Positions 25,482-34,671 of a DNA stretch of 64,000 bases are shown here, in pieces (position 1 is the stretch's first letter; the number at the start of each line of letters is the position of its first letter). The DNA is from WJMT01 sp964611275 (GTDB taxonomy: Bacteria > Acidobacteriota > Aminicenantia > Aminicenantales > Aminicenantaceae), in assembly GCA_964611275.1 (NCBI GenBank), contig CAZSZS010000172.1, positions 1 through 64,000 of the forward strand, in the 5' to 3' direction. The notes beneath the pieces were generated by a model, which did not search any database, was not told the origin of the DNA, and saw only the letters and a program-made list of their open reading frames with translations. The position numbers were made by a program, and so were the translations under genes.

Positions 25482-26582
25482 GTGCGTTCTGTTTCCAAAG
25501 GAAATATCTTCAATGAAGATAATCTAGAGAGGGCTTATTTTTTTTACGGGGAAGATGCTTATCCGGCATGGCAGTTTATTGAAGACATAAAGAGTGCCTT
25601 ACCGGGCTGGGACCAGGATGAAGTAGTTGTGGAGAAATATGAGCTGGGAACCGAAACATGGGCTGATATCATTGATTCAGCGAGGACAATGCCCCTGTTG
25701 TCGTCTTCAGTACGGCTGGTTGTGGTTGAGGTTCCATCCCGCAACAAAGAGAATGTTCCCAGAGAAGAAGAGAACCTTTCTTCCGGTGAAGGAGAATTGT
25801 TAAAGGCCTACCTTGCTTCCCCGTCTGAAAAGACCGTAATGGTCATCATCTTCAACCAGAAGATCAAAGGCGGTTCTCCTTTAGTCAAGTTTTTTCAGGC
25901 ACTGCCAAAGGAATACATCCGGATAAAAGAGCTCAGAGCTTTAAAGGGAATACAAATAAAAAACTGGGTCAGAGAGAGAGTCAGGAGCGAGGAAAAAGAG
26001 ATAGATGGGTATGCCTGCACAAGACTGGTCGAGCTTGCAGGTAATGACCTGAGAAGGTTAAGTAATGAAATCAATAAGCTGGTAACGTTTGCAGGGGAAA
26101 AAACCCATATCAGCTTGGAAGATGTTGAACTGGTCTCGGGTTGGGTCAAACCGTTGATAGATTGGGAGATCATAAATAGCCTGGAAGAAGCTGATTATCA
26201 GAAGTGCCTTCTCACTCTGGATAAGCTTTTAAGAAAAGAAAGTATCCATCCGGTTGTCATTATGGACAAAATCCATGGTTTTTTTAATGATATTCTTCTT
26301 GCAAAACTGCGGATACAAGAGGGGAACAAAGATAATGTGTCCATTTTTAAAGAAATCAAACCTTATTTGCCAAAAAAATATAAGGATCTGTATCAAAGAA
26401 AATTCAAACAGGTCTTTCGGTTTGCCGAGCGTGTTTCCATTCAGGAGTTAAGACACTTCATAGAGCAGCTCAAGGATATTGACATAAAAATAAAGTCAAC
26501 AAGCCTTTCTTTTCATGAACTGATGGATGGATTCCTTTTTGATTACTGCAACAGAAGAGCGGGGGAAAAGAAATTATTTTGA
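25482..26582 (+). CDS. holA: DNA polymerase III delta subunit
   Basis: A 366-residue clamp-loader delta subunit. It has the N-terminal YFFYGEDAYPAWQFIEDIK region, an AAA-like fold without a working P-loop, LAGNDLRRLSNEINKLVTF (the conserved delta signature), and a C-terminal helical collar domain. The start is a GTG at 25482, 4 nt after the lptE stop. It converges with rpsT and their ends overlap by 9 nt. Confidence 0.92.
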   Translation: MRSVSKGNIFNEDNLERAYFFYGEDAYPAWQFIEDIKSALPGWDQDEVVVEKYELGTETWADIIDSARTMPLLSSSVRLVVVEVPSRNKENVPREEENLSSGEGELLKAYLASPSEKTVMVIIFNQKIKGGSPLVKFFQALPKEYIRIKELRALKGIQIKNWVRERVRSEEKEIDGYACTRLVELAGNDLRRLSNEINKLVTFAGEKTHISLEDVELVSGWVKPLIDWEIINSLEEADYQKCLLTLDKLLRKESIHPVVIMDKIHGFFNDILLAKLRIQEGNKDNVSIFKEIKPYLPKKYKDLYQRKFKQVFRFAERVSIQELRHFIEQLKDIDIKIKSTSLSFHELMDGFLFDYCNRRAGEKKLF

Positions 26583-26843
26583 AGGTATGGACGAAACCTG
26601 TCTGTTAAGCCTTGACTTATAGCGGCTGGCCGTATTTTTATGGATAGCTCCTTTTTTTGCTGTCCTATCTATCAGAGAAAAGGTTTCATGTAAAAGCTCG
26701 AGAGCTTCCTTTTTATCTTTTTTTTCGACAGCAGCTCTTAGTCTTTTTATCTGCTTTCTGAGAATTGATTTGTTTCTCCTGTTCGTAGCGCGCCTTCGGA
26801 GACTCTGCCTCCTGTGCTTCTCTGCTGATTTATGTTGGGCCAT
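26574..26843 (-). CDS. rpsT: 30S ribosomal protein S20
   Basis: An 89-residue highly basic helical protein starting MAQHKSAEKHRRQSLRRRATN, with GAIHKNTASRYKSRL near the C-terminus, as expected for bS20, a 16S rRNA-binding protein of the small subunit. An ATAGGAG site lies before the ATG. A strong promoter sits at 26873-26901. Confidence 0.97.
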   Translation of the reverse strand: MAQHKSAEKHRRQSLRRRATNRRNKSILRKQIKRLRAAVEKKDKKEALELLHETFSLIDRTAKKGAIHKNTASRYKSRLNRQVSSIPSK

Positions 26844-26872
26844 TTGTTTCTCCTATAGAAAATAGGTTGTGT

Positions 26873-26901
26873 ATGATAGAATATCTTTAATGAATTGTCA
26901 A
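26873..26901 (-). promoter_or_regulatory. Strong sigma-70 promoter of rpsT
   Basis: On the minus strand TTGACA (26896-26901) and TATCAT (26873-26878) are 17 nt apart, matching consensus at 11 of 12 positions. A leader of about 23 nt carries an AGGAG ribosome site. Confidence 0.7.
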
Positions 26902-26947
26902 CTCATTATGAAGGCAACTGGAGCCGCACGCTCTCATATTATGAAGA

Positions 26948-28534
26948 ATGGATGATAAAAGCAACCGCAAATTATTGAGGTCTACGTTTGCCGTTTCTAT
27001 CCCCACCTTGCTGAGCCGTATCCTCGGATACTTGAGGGATATGATTCAGGCTTTTTTTCTCGGAACAGGAACGAGCGCCGATGCGTTCACGATCGCATAT
27101 ATAATCCCGAATCTGCTGAGGCGGTTGACCGCAGAAGGAGCCATGACATCAGCCTTTATTCCTGTCTTTTCCAAACTAAAAAAAGAGGAAAAAAAAGAAA
27201 AACTGTGGCAATTTGCCAATGTGTTCTTCTTCGACTTGACTCTTGTCATGGCGGTCCTGGTTGTCCTGGGCATTCTTTTTTCACCTCTTCTTGTCAAGGT
27301 CATTGCCTTTGGATTTGAAGATATCCAGGGAAAGATGGCGCTTACCGTCTTCCTCACCAGAATCATGTTTCCCTACATTTTTTTAGTGAGCCTTGCAGCT
27401 CTGGCCATGGCGATTTTAAACTCATTCCATAAGTTCTTTGTGCCTGCTTTGACACCTGTTTTGTTCAATATTTGCATCATAACAGCCGCAGCCCTGTTTG
27501 CGGCCCGCAGCAAGGAACCGGCTGTGGTGTTTGCGGTAGGCGTGGTGGCGGGAGGAGCGGCACAGCTTGGATTTCAGATCCCCTTTTTATGGAAGAAGGG
27601 GATGCGGTTCACGCCCGCGCTTTCCTTGAGGCACCCTGCAGTCCGAAGGGTGGTCAAGTTGATGATTCCCGGAATATTCGGTGCGGGTATCTATCAGATA
27701 AATTTTGCTTTGAGCCGGATGATCGCCTCCACTCTTGAGGAAGGTTCCGTTTCTTCTCTCTATTATTCGTCAAGGGTCCAGGAATTGACTCTGGGGCTTT
27801 TTTCCATTGCTCTTTCCATAGCTCTGTTGCCCACGTTTTCCGATCTTGTGGCATCAAAAGATTATTCCGGAATGAAAAGAATCCTGTCCTTTTCTTTAAG
27901 GGCTATAAATTTTGTGACGATTCCGGCAATGATAGGGTTGATGGTGCTGAGCCGGCCTATTATACATATTCTGTATCAGAGAGGGCATTTCGATGCTGAG
28001 TCCACAGCGATGACAGCCTCCTGTCTTCTGTTTTTCTCATTCAGCCTTCCCTTCATATCCGGAGTAAAGATCATATCTCCTGCCTTTTATTCTTTAAAGG
28101 ACACCAAGACTCCTGCCATCGTTGCCTTTTTTGTTATGATCCTTTATATTTCTTTATCGGTTCTCCTGATGGGGCCTATGAGAGTTGGAGGGATCGCCCT
28201 GGCTCTCTCTATTGCAGCCCTCTTCAATTTTATTGTCCTCTTTTATCTGCTGGAAAAAAAGATAGGTCAGGTGGAGAAAAAGAGAGTCATGATATCCGCT
28301 TTTAAGTCTGCATCAGCCGCTGCGGTAATGGGATTTTCAGTGTGGGCTTTCTTTTATTCTTTTTCCTTTTATGATATGAATTTTTTGAACAAAGTGCTCT
28401 TTTTTGCAGGCACTATTTTTCTTGGAGCAGCAGTTTATCTGGGGTTAAGCCTTGTATTCAATAAGGAAGAACTTAAGGCGTTCAGATTGATCTTTTCCAA
28501 GAAAAAAATCAAAAGGGTCAAGGAGTCACAGTGA
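26948..28534 (+). CDS. murJ: Lipid II flippase MurJ
   Basis: A 528-residue MOP-superfamily membrane protein (MviN/MurJ) that flips the peptidoglycan precursor lipid II. The N-terminus TLLSRILGYLRDMIQAFFLGTG and GAMTSAFIPVFSKL are family hallmarks; about 13-14 hydrophobic helices follow. The ATG at 26948 has only a weak GAAGA upstream. It overlaps dtd by 4 nt (GTGA). Confidence 0.95.
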   Translation: MDDKSNRKLLRSTFAVSIPTLLSRILGYLRDMIQAFFLGTGTSADAFTIAYIIPNLLRRLTAEGAMTSAFIPVFSKLKKEEKKEKLWQFANVFFFDLTLVMAVLVVLGILFSPLLVKVIAFGFEDIQGKMALTVFLTRIMFPYIFLVSLAALAMAILNSFHKFFVPALTPVLFNICIITAAALFAARSKEPAVVFAVGVVAGGAAQLGFQIPFLWKKGMRFTPALSLRHPAVRRVVKLMIPGIFGAGIYQINFALSRMIASTLEEGSVSSLYYSSRVQELTLGLFSIALSIALLPTFSDLVASKDYSGMKRILSFSLRAINFVTIPAMIGLMVLSRPIIHILYQRGHFDAESTAMTASCLLFFSFSLPFISGVKIISPAFYSLKDTKTPAIVAFFVMILYISLSVLLMGPMRVGGIALALSIAALFNFIVLFYLLEKKIGQVEKKRVMISAFKSASAAAVMGFSVWAFFYSFSFYDMNFLNKVLFFAGTIFLGAAVYLGLSLVFNKEELKAFRLIFSKKKIKRVKESQ

Positions 28535-28968
28535 AAGTCGTCCTACAAAGAGTTAAAAAGGCTCAAGTCAGGGTAAGGGGAGAAGTAACCGGAGGAATAG
28601 AAAGAGGGCTCTGCCTTCTTGTCGGTGTCGAAAAAGGCGACACAGAAAAAGATGCTCATTATCTGGCAGACAAAATATCGGGGTTGAGAATATTTCCTGA
28701 CAGTAAGGGAAAAATGAACCTGTCTCTGCAGGAGACAGGAGGGAAAATTCTGGCCGTATCACAATTCACTCTTGCCGGTTCTGTAAGGAAGGGCAGAAGG
28801 CCTAGCTTTGATCGGGCTGAGAAGCCCGAACAGGCAGAGGAACTCTTTGATTGCTTTGTGGCTCAGCTGCGGGAGAAGAGTATTCAAACGGAAACAGGGA
28901 TTTTCGGGGAAGTGATGGACATCTATCTGGTAAATGACGGACCGGTTACATTTATTATTTCGAGCTAG
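28531..28968 (+). CDS. dtd: D-aminoacyl-tRNA deacylase
   Basis: A 145-residue DTD protein that removes D-amino acids and glycine from mischarged tRNAs. MKVVLQRVKKAQVRV at the start, SQFTL (about 77-81) and the Gly-cisPro motif in NDGPVTF near the C-terminus identify it. It starts with GTG at 28531, overlapping the murJ stop. It converges with ribBA (4-nt overlap). Confidence 0.97.
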   Translation: MKVVLQRVKKAQVRVRGEVTGGIERGLCLLVGVEKGDTEKDAHYLADKISGLRIFPDSKGKMNLSLQETGGKILAVSQFTLAGSVRKGRRPSFDRAEKPEQAEELFDCFVAQLREKSIQTETGIFGEVMDIYLVNDGPVTFIISS

Positions 28969-30191
28969 ACCATTTCCAGGATATGGCCCATTTTTTCTTT
29001 TTTCGTTTTCAGGTATTTGAAGTTAGTATCATTAGGAGGGATTTCAATCGGGACCCTGTCCACTATTTCAAGTCCGTATCCTGATAAGCCGATGAATTTT
29101 CTCGGATTGTTGGTTATGAGTCTCAGTTTGGTGATTCCGAGAGAAACCAGTATTTGAGCTCCGATCCCATAGTCTCTCTGATCAGGTTTAAATCCGAGCT
29201 TCCTGTTAGCCTCAACCGTGTCTTCTCCCTTTTCCTGTATGGCATAGGCTTTTATTTTATTCACAAGCCCGATGCCGCGGCCTTCATGGTTCAGGATGTA
29301 GAGGATCACGCCTTTTCCCTGTTTTTCAATCATTTTCATGGAAAGTTGGAGCTGTTCGCCGCAGTCGCACCGTTTGGAATGAAACGTATCTCCGGTGAGA
29401 CACTGGGAATGGGCTCTAACGAGAATGGGTTCACCTTTTTTAATTTCCCCTTTTATTAACACTACGTGATGTTCGTTATAAATGGTGTCTTCGAATATCA
29501 TGATCTTGAAATGGCCGTATTTTGTGGGAAGGTCAGCCTCTTCGATTTTTTTCACGTGGATCTCATGTTGCATTCTGTATTTGATAAGATCCGCTATGGT
29601 CACTATCGGGATATCAAAGGTCTCACTGAATTTTTCCAGCTCCGCTCTCCGGGCCATTGTACCGTCTTCGTTCATTATTTCGCAGATAACACCGGCAGGG
29701 GTCAGTCCGGCCAGACGGGCCATGTCAACAGAAGCCTCTGTTTGTCCCGCTCTTTTCAGCACCCCTCCTTCTTTAGCCTGTAAGGGGAAAATATGTCCGG
29801 GCCGCACAAGGTCGGCTGGTTTGGCTCCGGGATCTGTGGCTTTGAGAACAGTACGGGCTCTGTCATAGGCAGAGATACCCGTGGTGATGCCCTCTTTTGC
29901 ATCGATCGAGACGGTGAACGCCGTCTTAAAAGGGGCGGTATTGGATGGGACCATCTGAGGAAGGTCAAGTTCCTTGAGCCTGTCTTTAGTGAGAGAGAGA
30001 CAGATAAGGCCTCTTGCGTTTTTGGCCATGAAGTTGATGATGTCTGGAGTGACTTTTTCAGCCGCACAGGTCAGATCTCCTTCGTTCTCCCTGTCTTCGT
30101 CATCAACAATGATGATGAGCTTTCCTTCTTCAATGGTTTTTATGGCTTTCTCTACGGAAGAAACGGCTGATTGTTTTTGCATGTATGGCAA
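28965..30191 (-). CDS. ribBA: Bifunctional DHBP synthase / GTP cyclohydrolase II
   Basis: A 408-residue two-domain riboflavin enzyme. Residues 1-205 (DDEDRENEGDL near 31-41, TGISAYDRA, HIFPLQAKEGGVLKRAGQTEA) make 3,4-dihydroxy-2-butanone 4-phosphate. Residues 206-408 are GTP cyclohydrolase II, with zinc cysteines in the CLTGDTFHSKRCDCG stretch and NHEGRGIGL. Catalytic landmarks of both halves are present. It follows ribE by 3 nt in the ftsY-ribD-ribE-ribBA run. Confidence 0.96.
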   Translation of the reverse strand: MPYMQKQSAVSSVEKAIKTIEEGKLIIIVDDEDRENEGDLTCAAEKVTPDIINFMAKNARGLICLSLTKDRLKELDLPQMVPSNTAPFKTAFTVSIDAKEGITTGISAYDRARTVLKATDPGAKPADLVRPGHIFPLQAKEGGVLKRAGQTEASVDMARLAGLTPAGVICEIMNEDGTMARRAELEKFSETFDIPIVTIADLIKYRMQHEIHVKKIEEADLPTKYGHFKIMIFEDTIYNEHHVVLIKGEIKKGEPILVRAHSQCLTGDTFHSKRCDCGEQLQLSMKMIEKQGKGVILYILNHEGRGIGLVNKIKAYAIQEKGEDTVEANRKLGFKPDQRDYGIGAQILVSLGITKLRLITNNPRKFIGLSGYGLEIVDRVPIEIPPNDTNFKYLKTKKEKMGHILEMV

Positions 30192-30194
30192 TCC

Positions 30195-30797
30195 TTATTC
30201 AGTGTTCTTTTTGTATCTAACTGAGTAATTATACACATATTTACCAATAATGTCACATTCAATGTTGACATCACAGCCTGTTTTCAAATCAGATAAATTG
30301 GTATGCTCCAGGGTGATGGGAATGACCTCTACCTCCAGATGATTGTTTTTCACAGAAGCTATGGTGAGACTGATTCCATCCACGGCGACTGAGCCTTTGG
30401 GTATGAGGTAGGGGCTTAATTCGTGAGGAAATCTTATGGTGATCCGTTTCCCCTTCTTCCGGGCTTCGGTTTTAATAACTCTCCCTTTTTCATCGATATG
30501 GCCGGTAACCAAATGACCGCTGAGAGGATCCGACAGGGTCAAGGGAGTCTCCAGATTCAAAAGGTCATCCCTGCGCAAAGAGCCTAATGTGGTTTTTGTC
30601 AGGGTTTCCGGTGACAGATTAAAAGAGAGCAGGTCTTTTTTCTTTTTGATGAGGCTCAGACAGACGCCGTTAATTGAGAGGCTGTCGCCGATCTTTATAT
30701 GGGGGGCCACAGTGGGAGCGGCAAGGGCCATCTCCTGTTTCCCCAGTGAATAAGCTTTAAACCGTCCTGTATGCTTTATGATACCTGTAAACATCAT
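30195..30797 (-). CDS. ribE: Riboflavin synthase, alpha chain
   Basis: A 200-residue protein with the duplicated lumazine-binding barrels of riboflavin synthase. MFTGIIKHTG at the N-terminus, DSLSINGVCLS in repeat one and GSVAVDGISLTI in repeat two mark the two halves. It dismutates 6,7-dimethyl-8-ribityllumazine. The start (ATGATG) overlaps the ribD stop. The lumazine synthase partner (ribH) is not in the window. Confidence 0.95.
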   Translation of the reverse strand: MMFTGIIKHTGRFKAYSLGKQEMALAAPTVAPHIKIGDSLSINGVCLSLIKKKKDLLSFNLSPETLTKTTLGSLRRDDLLNLETPLTLSDPLSGHLVTGHIDEKGRVIKTEARKKGKRITIRFPHELSPYLIPKGSVAVDGISLTIASVKNNHLEVEVIPITLEHTNLSDLKTGCDVNIECDIIGKYVYNYSVRYKKNTE

Positions 30798-31894
30798 AAA
30801 TATCCTTGAATAATGATATCATCCCCTATCTTTAATGTATTCATTTTTTTCAGTTTCAAAGATTTATTAATGGTCTCTGCCCCTTTTCCCTGATAAAAAC
30901 AGGGAGCACTTTTGCCGCCAATTAATTTCGGGGAAACGGAGACAATCACTTTGTCTACAGTTTTGGATTCAAGCATATGTGTGTGGAGCACAGTGCCACC
31001 TTCAACAAGCACGCTGGATATTTGGTTTTTTCCCAGCCAGGCAAGCGCTTTTTTCATGTTGACTTTGCCGTTTTCTTGCGCAATGGTTATGACCTTTACC
31101 CCTTTTTTCTGTAAAGCGTCTTTTTTTTCTTGAGGAAATGTCTTGAGTGTAAAAATGACCACTTCTCCTTCTGATAGAGTGGTGAGTATCTTTGACTGAA
31201 GCGGAATGCGGAGATTTGAGTCCAGAATGACCCTGGTAATGGTTTTTCCGGGCCAGCCCGGATGCCTTACTGTCAACCTGGGGTCATCTTTCAGTACAGT
31301 GTTTATTCCTACCATTATGGCATCGTGTTCCCCTCTTATAAGGTGCATGTATTTTCTTGTTTGGGAAGATGAAATCCACTTGGAAGCATGTGTTTTTGTG
31401 GCTGTTTTTCCATCCATGCTCAGTGCTGTTTTTAAGGTTATAAAAGGGATCCCGGACCGGATGTATTTTATATAAGCCTCATTGAGTCGGTTGTTTTTCT
31501 CTTCAAGCAGGCCCAAAGAGACTTGGATCCCCGCTTGTTTCATCCTTTCTATGCCTTTCCCGTTAACCAGGGGATTGGGGTCTATGGATGATACGACTAT
31601 TCTTTTGAGTTGGGCACTGATGATTTTATCAATACAGGGGGGTGTTCTCCCCCAGTGCACACAGGGTTCCAGATTTATGTAAGCGGTTGCCTTTTTGGCT
31701 CTGGATCCTGCTTTTTCCAGGGCTGCAGCTTCGGCATGGGGTTTTCCAGGCTTCTCATGATAGCCGTGACCGACAATGATTCCGTTTTTCACTATGACTG
31801 CCCCAACATAAGGATTAGGGCTTGCCCAGCCGATTGCTTTCTCAGCAAGAGCATAACACATTTGCAGGTAGGATAGATCTTTATGAACATTCAT
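30794..31894 (-). CDS. ribD: Bifunctional riboflavin deaminase/reductase
   Basis: A 366-residue protein. The N-terminal zinc deaminase has GKPHAEAAAL and EPCVHWGRTPPC (about 50-86); the C-terminal reductase has KTALSMDGKTA and VEGGTVLHTHML. It carries out the second and third steps of the pyrimidine branch of riboflavin synthesis. Its start overlaps the ftsY stop by 4 nt. No FMN riboswitch is visible upstream, consistent with co-transcription from the ftsY promoter. Confidence 0.95.
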   Translation of the reverse strand: MNVHKDLSYLQMCYALAEKAIGWASPNPYVGAVIVKNGIIVGHGYHEKPGKPHAEAAALEKAGSRAKKATAYINLEPCVHWGRTPPCIDKIISAQLKRIVVSSIDPNPLVNGKGIERMKQAGIQVSLGLLEEKNNRLNEAYIKYIRSGIPFITLKTALSMDGKTATKTHASKWISSSQTRKYMHLIRGEHDAIMVGINTVLKDDPRLTVRHPGWPGKTITRVILDSNLRIPLQSKILTTLSEGEVVIFTLKTFPQEKKDALQKKGVKVITIAQENGKVNMKKALAWLGKNQISSVLVEGGTVLHTHMLESKTVDKVIVSVSPKLIGGKSAPCFYQGKGAETINKSLKLKKMNTLKIGDDIIIQGYL

Positions 31895-32781
31895 GATAAA
31901 AGAGCATCCGTGAATTCTTCAGGAGAAAATTCAAGCATATCTTTTTCATTCTCTCCTATGCCAAGGAGCTTTATGGGAAGCTCCAGTTCCTCAACGATGC
32001 TAACCACACTTCCTCCTTTTGCTGTTCCGTCCAGCTTGGATAAAAAGATGCCTGTCAGTCCGGAGAATTTTGAAAATTCCCTTGCCTGATGAAGGGCATT
32101 TTGCCCAATGCTGGCGTCAAGTACTAGGAGCACTTCATGCGGGGCGCCTTCAATTTCTCTTGAAATGATTTTTTTGATTTTTTCAAGTTCGTTCATGAGG
32201 TTTATGTTGGTGTGCAGGCGGCCGGCCGTATCTATGAGAAGTATTTGATATTGCTTGGCTTTGAAAGATTGAATGGCGTCGTAGGTTACGGCAGCAGGGT
32301 CAGCTCCATACGCGCTTTTAATGACGGGGATGTTTAACTTTTTTCCCCATTCAGAAAGCTGTTCCTGAGCAGCGGCCCTGAATGTGTCTGCTGCCACCAT
32401 GAGCACTTTTTCTCCCCTTTTTTTGAAATGATAAGCTGTTTTGGCGAGGGATGTGGTCTTGCCTCCTCCGTTTGTTCCCACAAACATGACAACGGTTCCG
32501 TTGGTGTTCCTGTTGAGCCTTGAAGAAAATTTTGAGAGGATCCTGTTGATTTCTTTCTCTAAGAGCTGCTTGACCGCAGGAAAGGAATCCGTCTTTTTGC
32601 TTTTTTCTTTAAGATTGGAAATGATTTTTTCAGAAGCAGCTATCCCGACATCTGTAAGAAGAAGAGATTCCATGAGGTCATCCAGTATTTCTTCTCTTTT
32701 TTTCGGAGATTTAAACGCTTCTTTGATTTTGTCGTTGAATATCTTCCTTGTCCGGAAAAGTTTGTCTTTTAGTTGAGCCAT
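31891..32781 (-). CDS. ftsY: Signal recognition particle receptor FtsY
   Basis: A 296-residue SRP GTPase, receptor for co-translational membrane targeting. It has an N-terminal four-helix N domain and then the G domain with GTNGGGKTTSLAK, DTFRAAAQEQL, DTAGRLHTN, SKLDGTAKGG and GIGENEKDMLEF. The acidic A domain of enterobacterial FtsY is absent, as in many bacteria. A GTG at 32829 would add 16 residues but lies upstream of the -35 box of a perfect promoter (32794-32822), so the ATG at 32781 is the only start a transcript from that promoter can supply. It heads the riboflavin gene run. Confidence 0.95.
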   Translation of the reverse strand: MAQLKDKLFRTRKIFNDKIKEAFKSPKKREEILDDLMESLLLTDVGIAASEKIISNLKEKSKKTDSFPAVKQLLEKEINRILSKFSSRLNRNTNGTVVMFVGTNGGGKTTSLAKTAYHFKKRGEKVLMVAADTFRAAAQEQLSEWGKKLNIPVIKSAYGADPAAVTYDAIQSFKAKQYQILLIDTAGRLHTNINLMNELEKIKKIISREIEGAPHEVLLVLDASIGQNALHQAREFSKFSGLTGIFLSKLDGTAKGGSVVSIVEELELPIKLLGIGENEKDMLEFSPEEFTDALLS

Positions 32782-32793
32782 GATACAAAGCGA

Positions 32794-32822
32794 ATTATAT
32801 TTTTCATGCCCTTCATTGTCAA
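32794..32822 (-). promoter_or_regulatory. Perfect-consensus sigma-70 promoter of ftsY-ribDE-ribBA
   Basis: On the minus strand TTGACA (32817-32822), a 17-nt spacer and TATAAT (32794-32799) match consensus at all 12 positions. The -10 box ends 12 nt before the ATG, predicting a leader of about 5-6 nt without a Shine-Dalgarno. Confidence 0.75.
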
Positions 32823-32912
32823 TGCGCACAAGCCGCGACAGGGTTTAAAAAGATACGCTTCAGATTAATAATCTTTGGAGTTTGCGAGCTAACTATGTTA
32901 AATTGAGATTTA

Positions 32913-34613
32913 ATGGATGAGAACATATGGTTGCTGCCTGAGCCTGATAAAAGAGCTTCCAGACTGGCTTCAGACATGGGTCTTTCCCTAGAAACAGCTC
33001 AGATTCTTTTGAATAGAGATATCACAACGAAAGAAGAAGCCCGAAAATTTCTCTTTTCCGATCTAAGCGACTTGAATGATCCTTATCAAATGGATGGCAT
33101 GGAGGAAGCTGTCTCCAGGATTGAGAAGGCAGTGAGGGATAAGGAAAAAATACTTGTTTTCGGGGACTATGATGTGGATGGAATTCTTTCCGTAGTGGTT
33201 TTTATGAAAGCGATCGAGTCGCTGGGGGGATGTATTGAGTATTTCATACCGGATAGATTAGAAGACGGATACGGAATTAAAACAAAGCACATAGAGATGA
33301 TGCTGGAACGCAAGATTAAACTCATGGTCAGTGTGGACTGCGGTATAAAAGCTGTAGATTTTACGGAGAAAGCAGAAGCTAAAGGTGTGGATGTGATCAT
33401 TACGGATCATCATCAGCCCGGACCGGAAATCCCTAAAGCCGTGGCTGTTCTCAATCCTGCCTTAAGCCATTCTTCCTATCCTGATAAAGACCTGGCCGGC
33501 ATTGGCGTGATTTTTAAACTGATCCAGGCGCTTATGGAAAGGAGGAACAAGGGTTCTGTTCTTACTCATTACCTGAAGCTTGTTTCAATTGGCACTATTG
33601 CTGATGTGGCCAAATTAAGAGGGGAAAACAGGCTTTTTGTCAGATACGGTCTTGAAGGCTTGAGAGATGTATCCAACACGGGCTTGAAGAATCTGCTTTC
33701 CATCTGCGGCCTTGAGTTTAGAGACGTAACAGCAGGAGATGTCGGATATAGAATCGCTCCCCGGCTCAATGCGGCGGGGAGGTTGGGCAAGGTGGACCTT
33801 TCCGTAGACCTTTTTCGGGTCAGGGATAAAAAAGAAAGCGAAGACATAGCCCTGCATCTGAATGAATTGAACTCATTACGGCAGAAAGCCGAGGTGAATA
33901 TATTTAACCAGGCCGTAGAAAAAATAGAAAAGAATGATCTGGAGAAAAAATACAAACTGTTAATCCTGGGAAGCAAGGAGTGGCATAGAGGGGTCATCGG
34001 TATAGTGGCCTCCAGGTTAAAGGACATGTATCACAGGCCGGTGATGCTGTTTTCCTATAAAAACGAGAAGGCGTTTGGTTCGGGGAGAAGCATTAAAGAA
34101 TTTTCTCTGATTAACTGCCTGAGAAACAGCAGTCATCTATGCGCGAGTTTTGGAGGACACCCCTTAGCTGTCGGGTGCGAGATACACCAAAGCCGTTTTG
34201 ATGAATTTAGAAAAGAGATGAATGTTTATGCGGATTCGGAAATTCTTGATACAGATCTAAAAAGGAAGATCAGCATAGACGTAAAAATTGACTTTAGGCA
34301 TATAACACCTTCCTTTTTGGAGGAGATCGACCTGCTTAAGCCCTATGGAGTCGGAAATCCCAAGCCGGTATTCTTATCGCAGAACGTCTGTATGGCCTCC
34401 AGGCCAAAACTTCTCAAAGGAAAGCACAGCAAGTTCATGGTAACAAAAGACGAAAGGTTTTTTGAAGCTATGGGGTGGAGAAGAAAGGACTGGGCTGAGG
34501 CTTTTGAAAAAGGGGATATGGCGGACATCGTTTATTCTTTTAGCCACAATGAGTATCTTGGAAAAAGACGGTTGAATTTTGTTCTGCATGATATAAAGTC
34601 GGTCAAAAAATAA
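32913..34613 (+). CDS. recJ: Single-stranded-DNA exonuclease RecJ
   Basis: A 566-residue DHH-family 5'-3' exonuclease used in recombination and mismatch repair. DYDVDGILS (motif I, about 79-87), the aspartate of MVSVDCGIKA, TDHHQPGP (DHH) and the C-terminal DHHA1 region with GSGRSIKEFSLINCL and SFGGHPLAVG are present, followed by an OB-like domain. Length is normal. It is divergent from ftsY and upstream of the LPS-export cluster. Confidence 0.95.
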   Translation: MDENIWLLPEPDKRASRLASDMGLSLETAQILLNRDITTKEEARKFLFSDLSDLNDPYQMDGMEEAVSRIEKAVRDKEKILVFGDYDVDGILSVVVFMKAIESLGGCIEYFIPDRLEDGYGIKTKHIEMMLERKIKLMVSVDCGIKAVDFTEKAEAKGVDVIITDHHQPGPEIPKAVAVLNPALSHSSYPDKDLAGIGVIFKLIQALMERRNKGSVLTHYLKLVSIGTIADVAKLRGENRLFVRYGLEGLRDVSNTGLKNLLSICGLEFRDVTAGDVGYRIAPRLNAAGRLGKVDLSVDLFRVRDKKESEDIALHLNELNSLRQKAEVNIFNQAVEKIEKNDLEKKYKLLILGSKEWHRGVIGIVASRLKDMYHRPVMLFSYKNEKAFGSGRSIKEFSLINCLRNSSHLCASFGGHPLAVGCEIHQSRFDEFRKEMNVYADSEILDTDLKRKISIDVKIDFRHITPSFLEEIDLLKPYGVGNPKPVFLSQNVCMASRPKLLKGKHSKFMVTKDERFFEAMGWRRKDWAEAFEKGDMADIVYSFSHNEYLGKRRLNFVLHDIKSVKK

Positions 34614-34671
34614 TAAAGAAGCCTCATGTTTATGATCCTGAAAATTGCTTTATAATAGATTTGGATAACAT

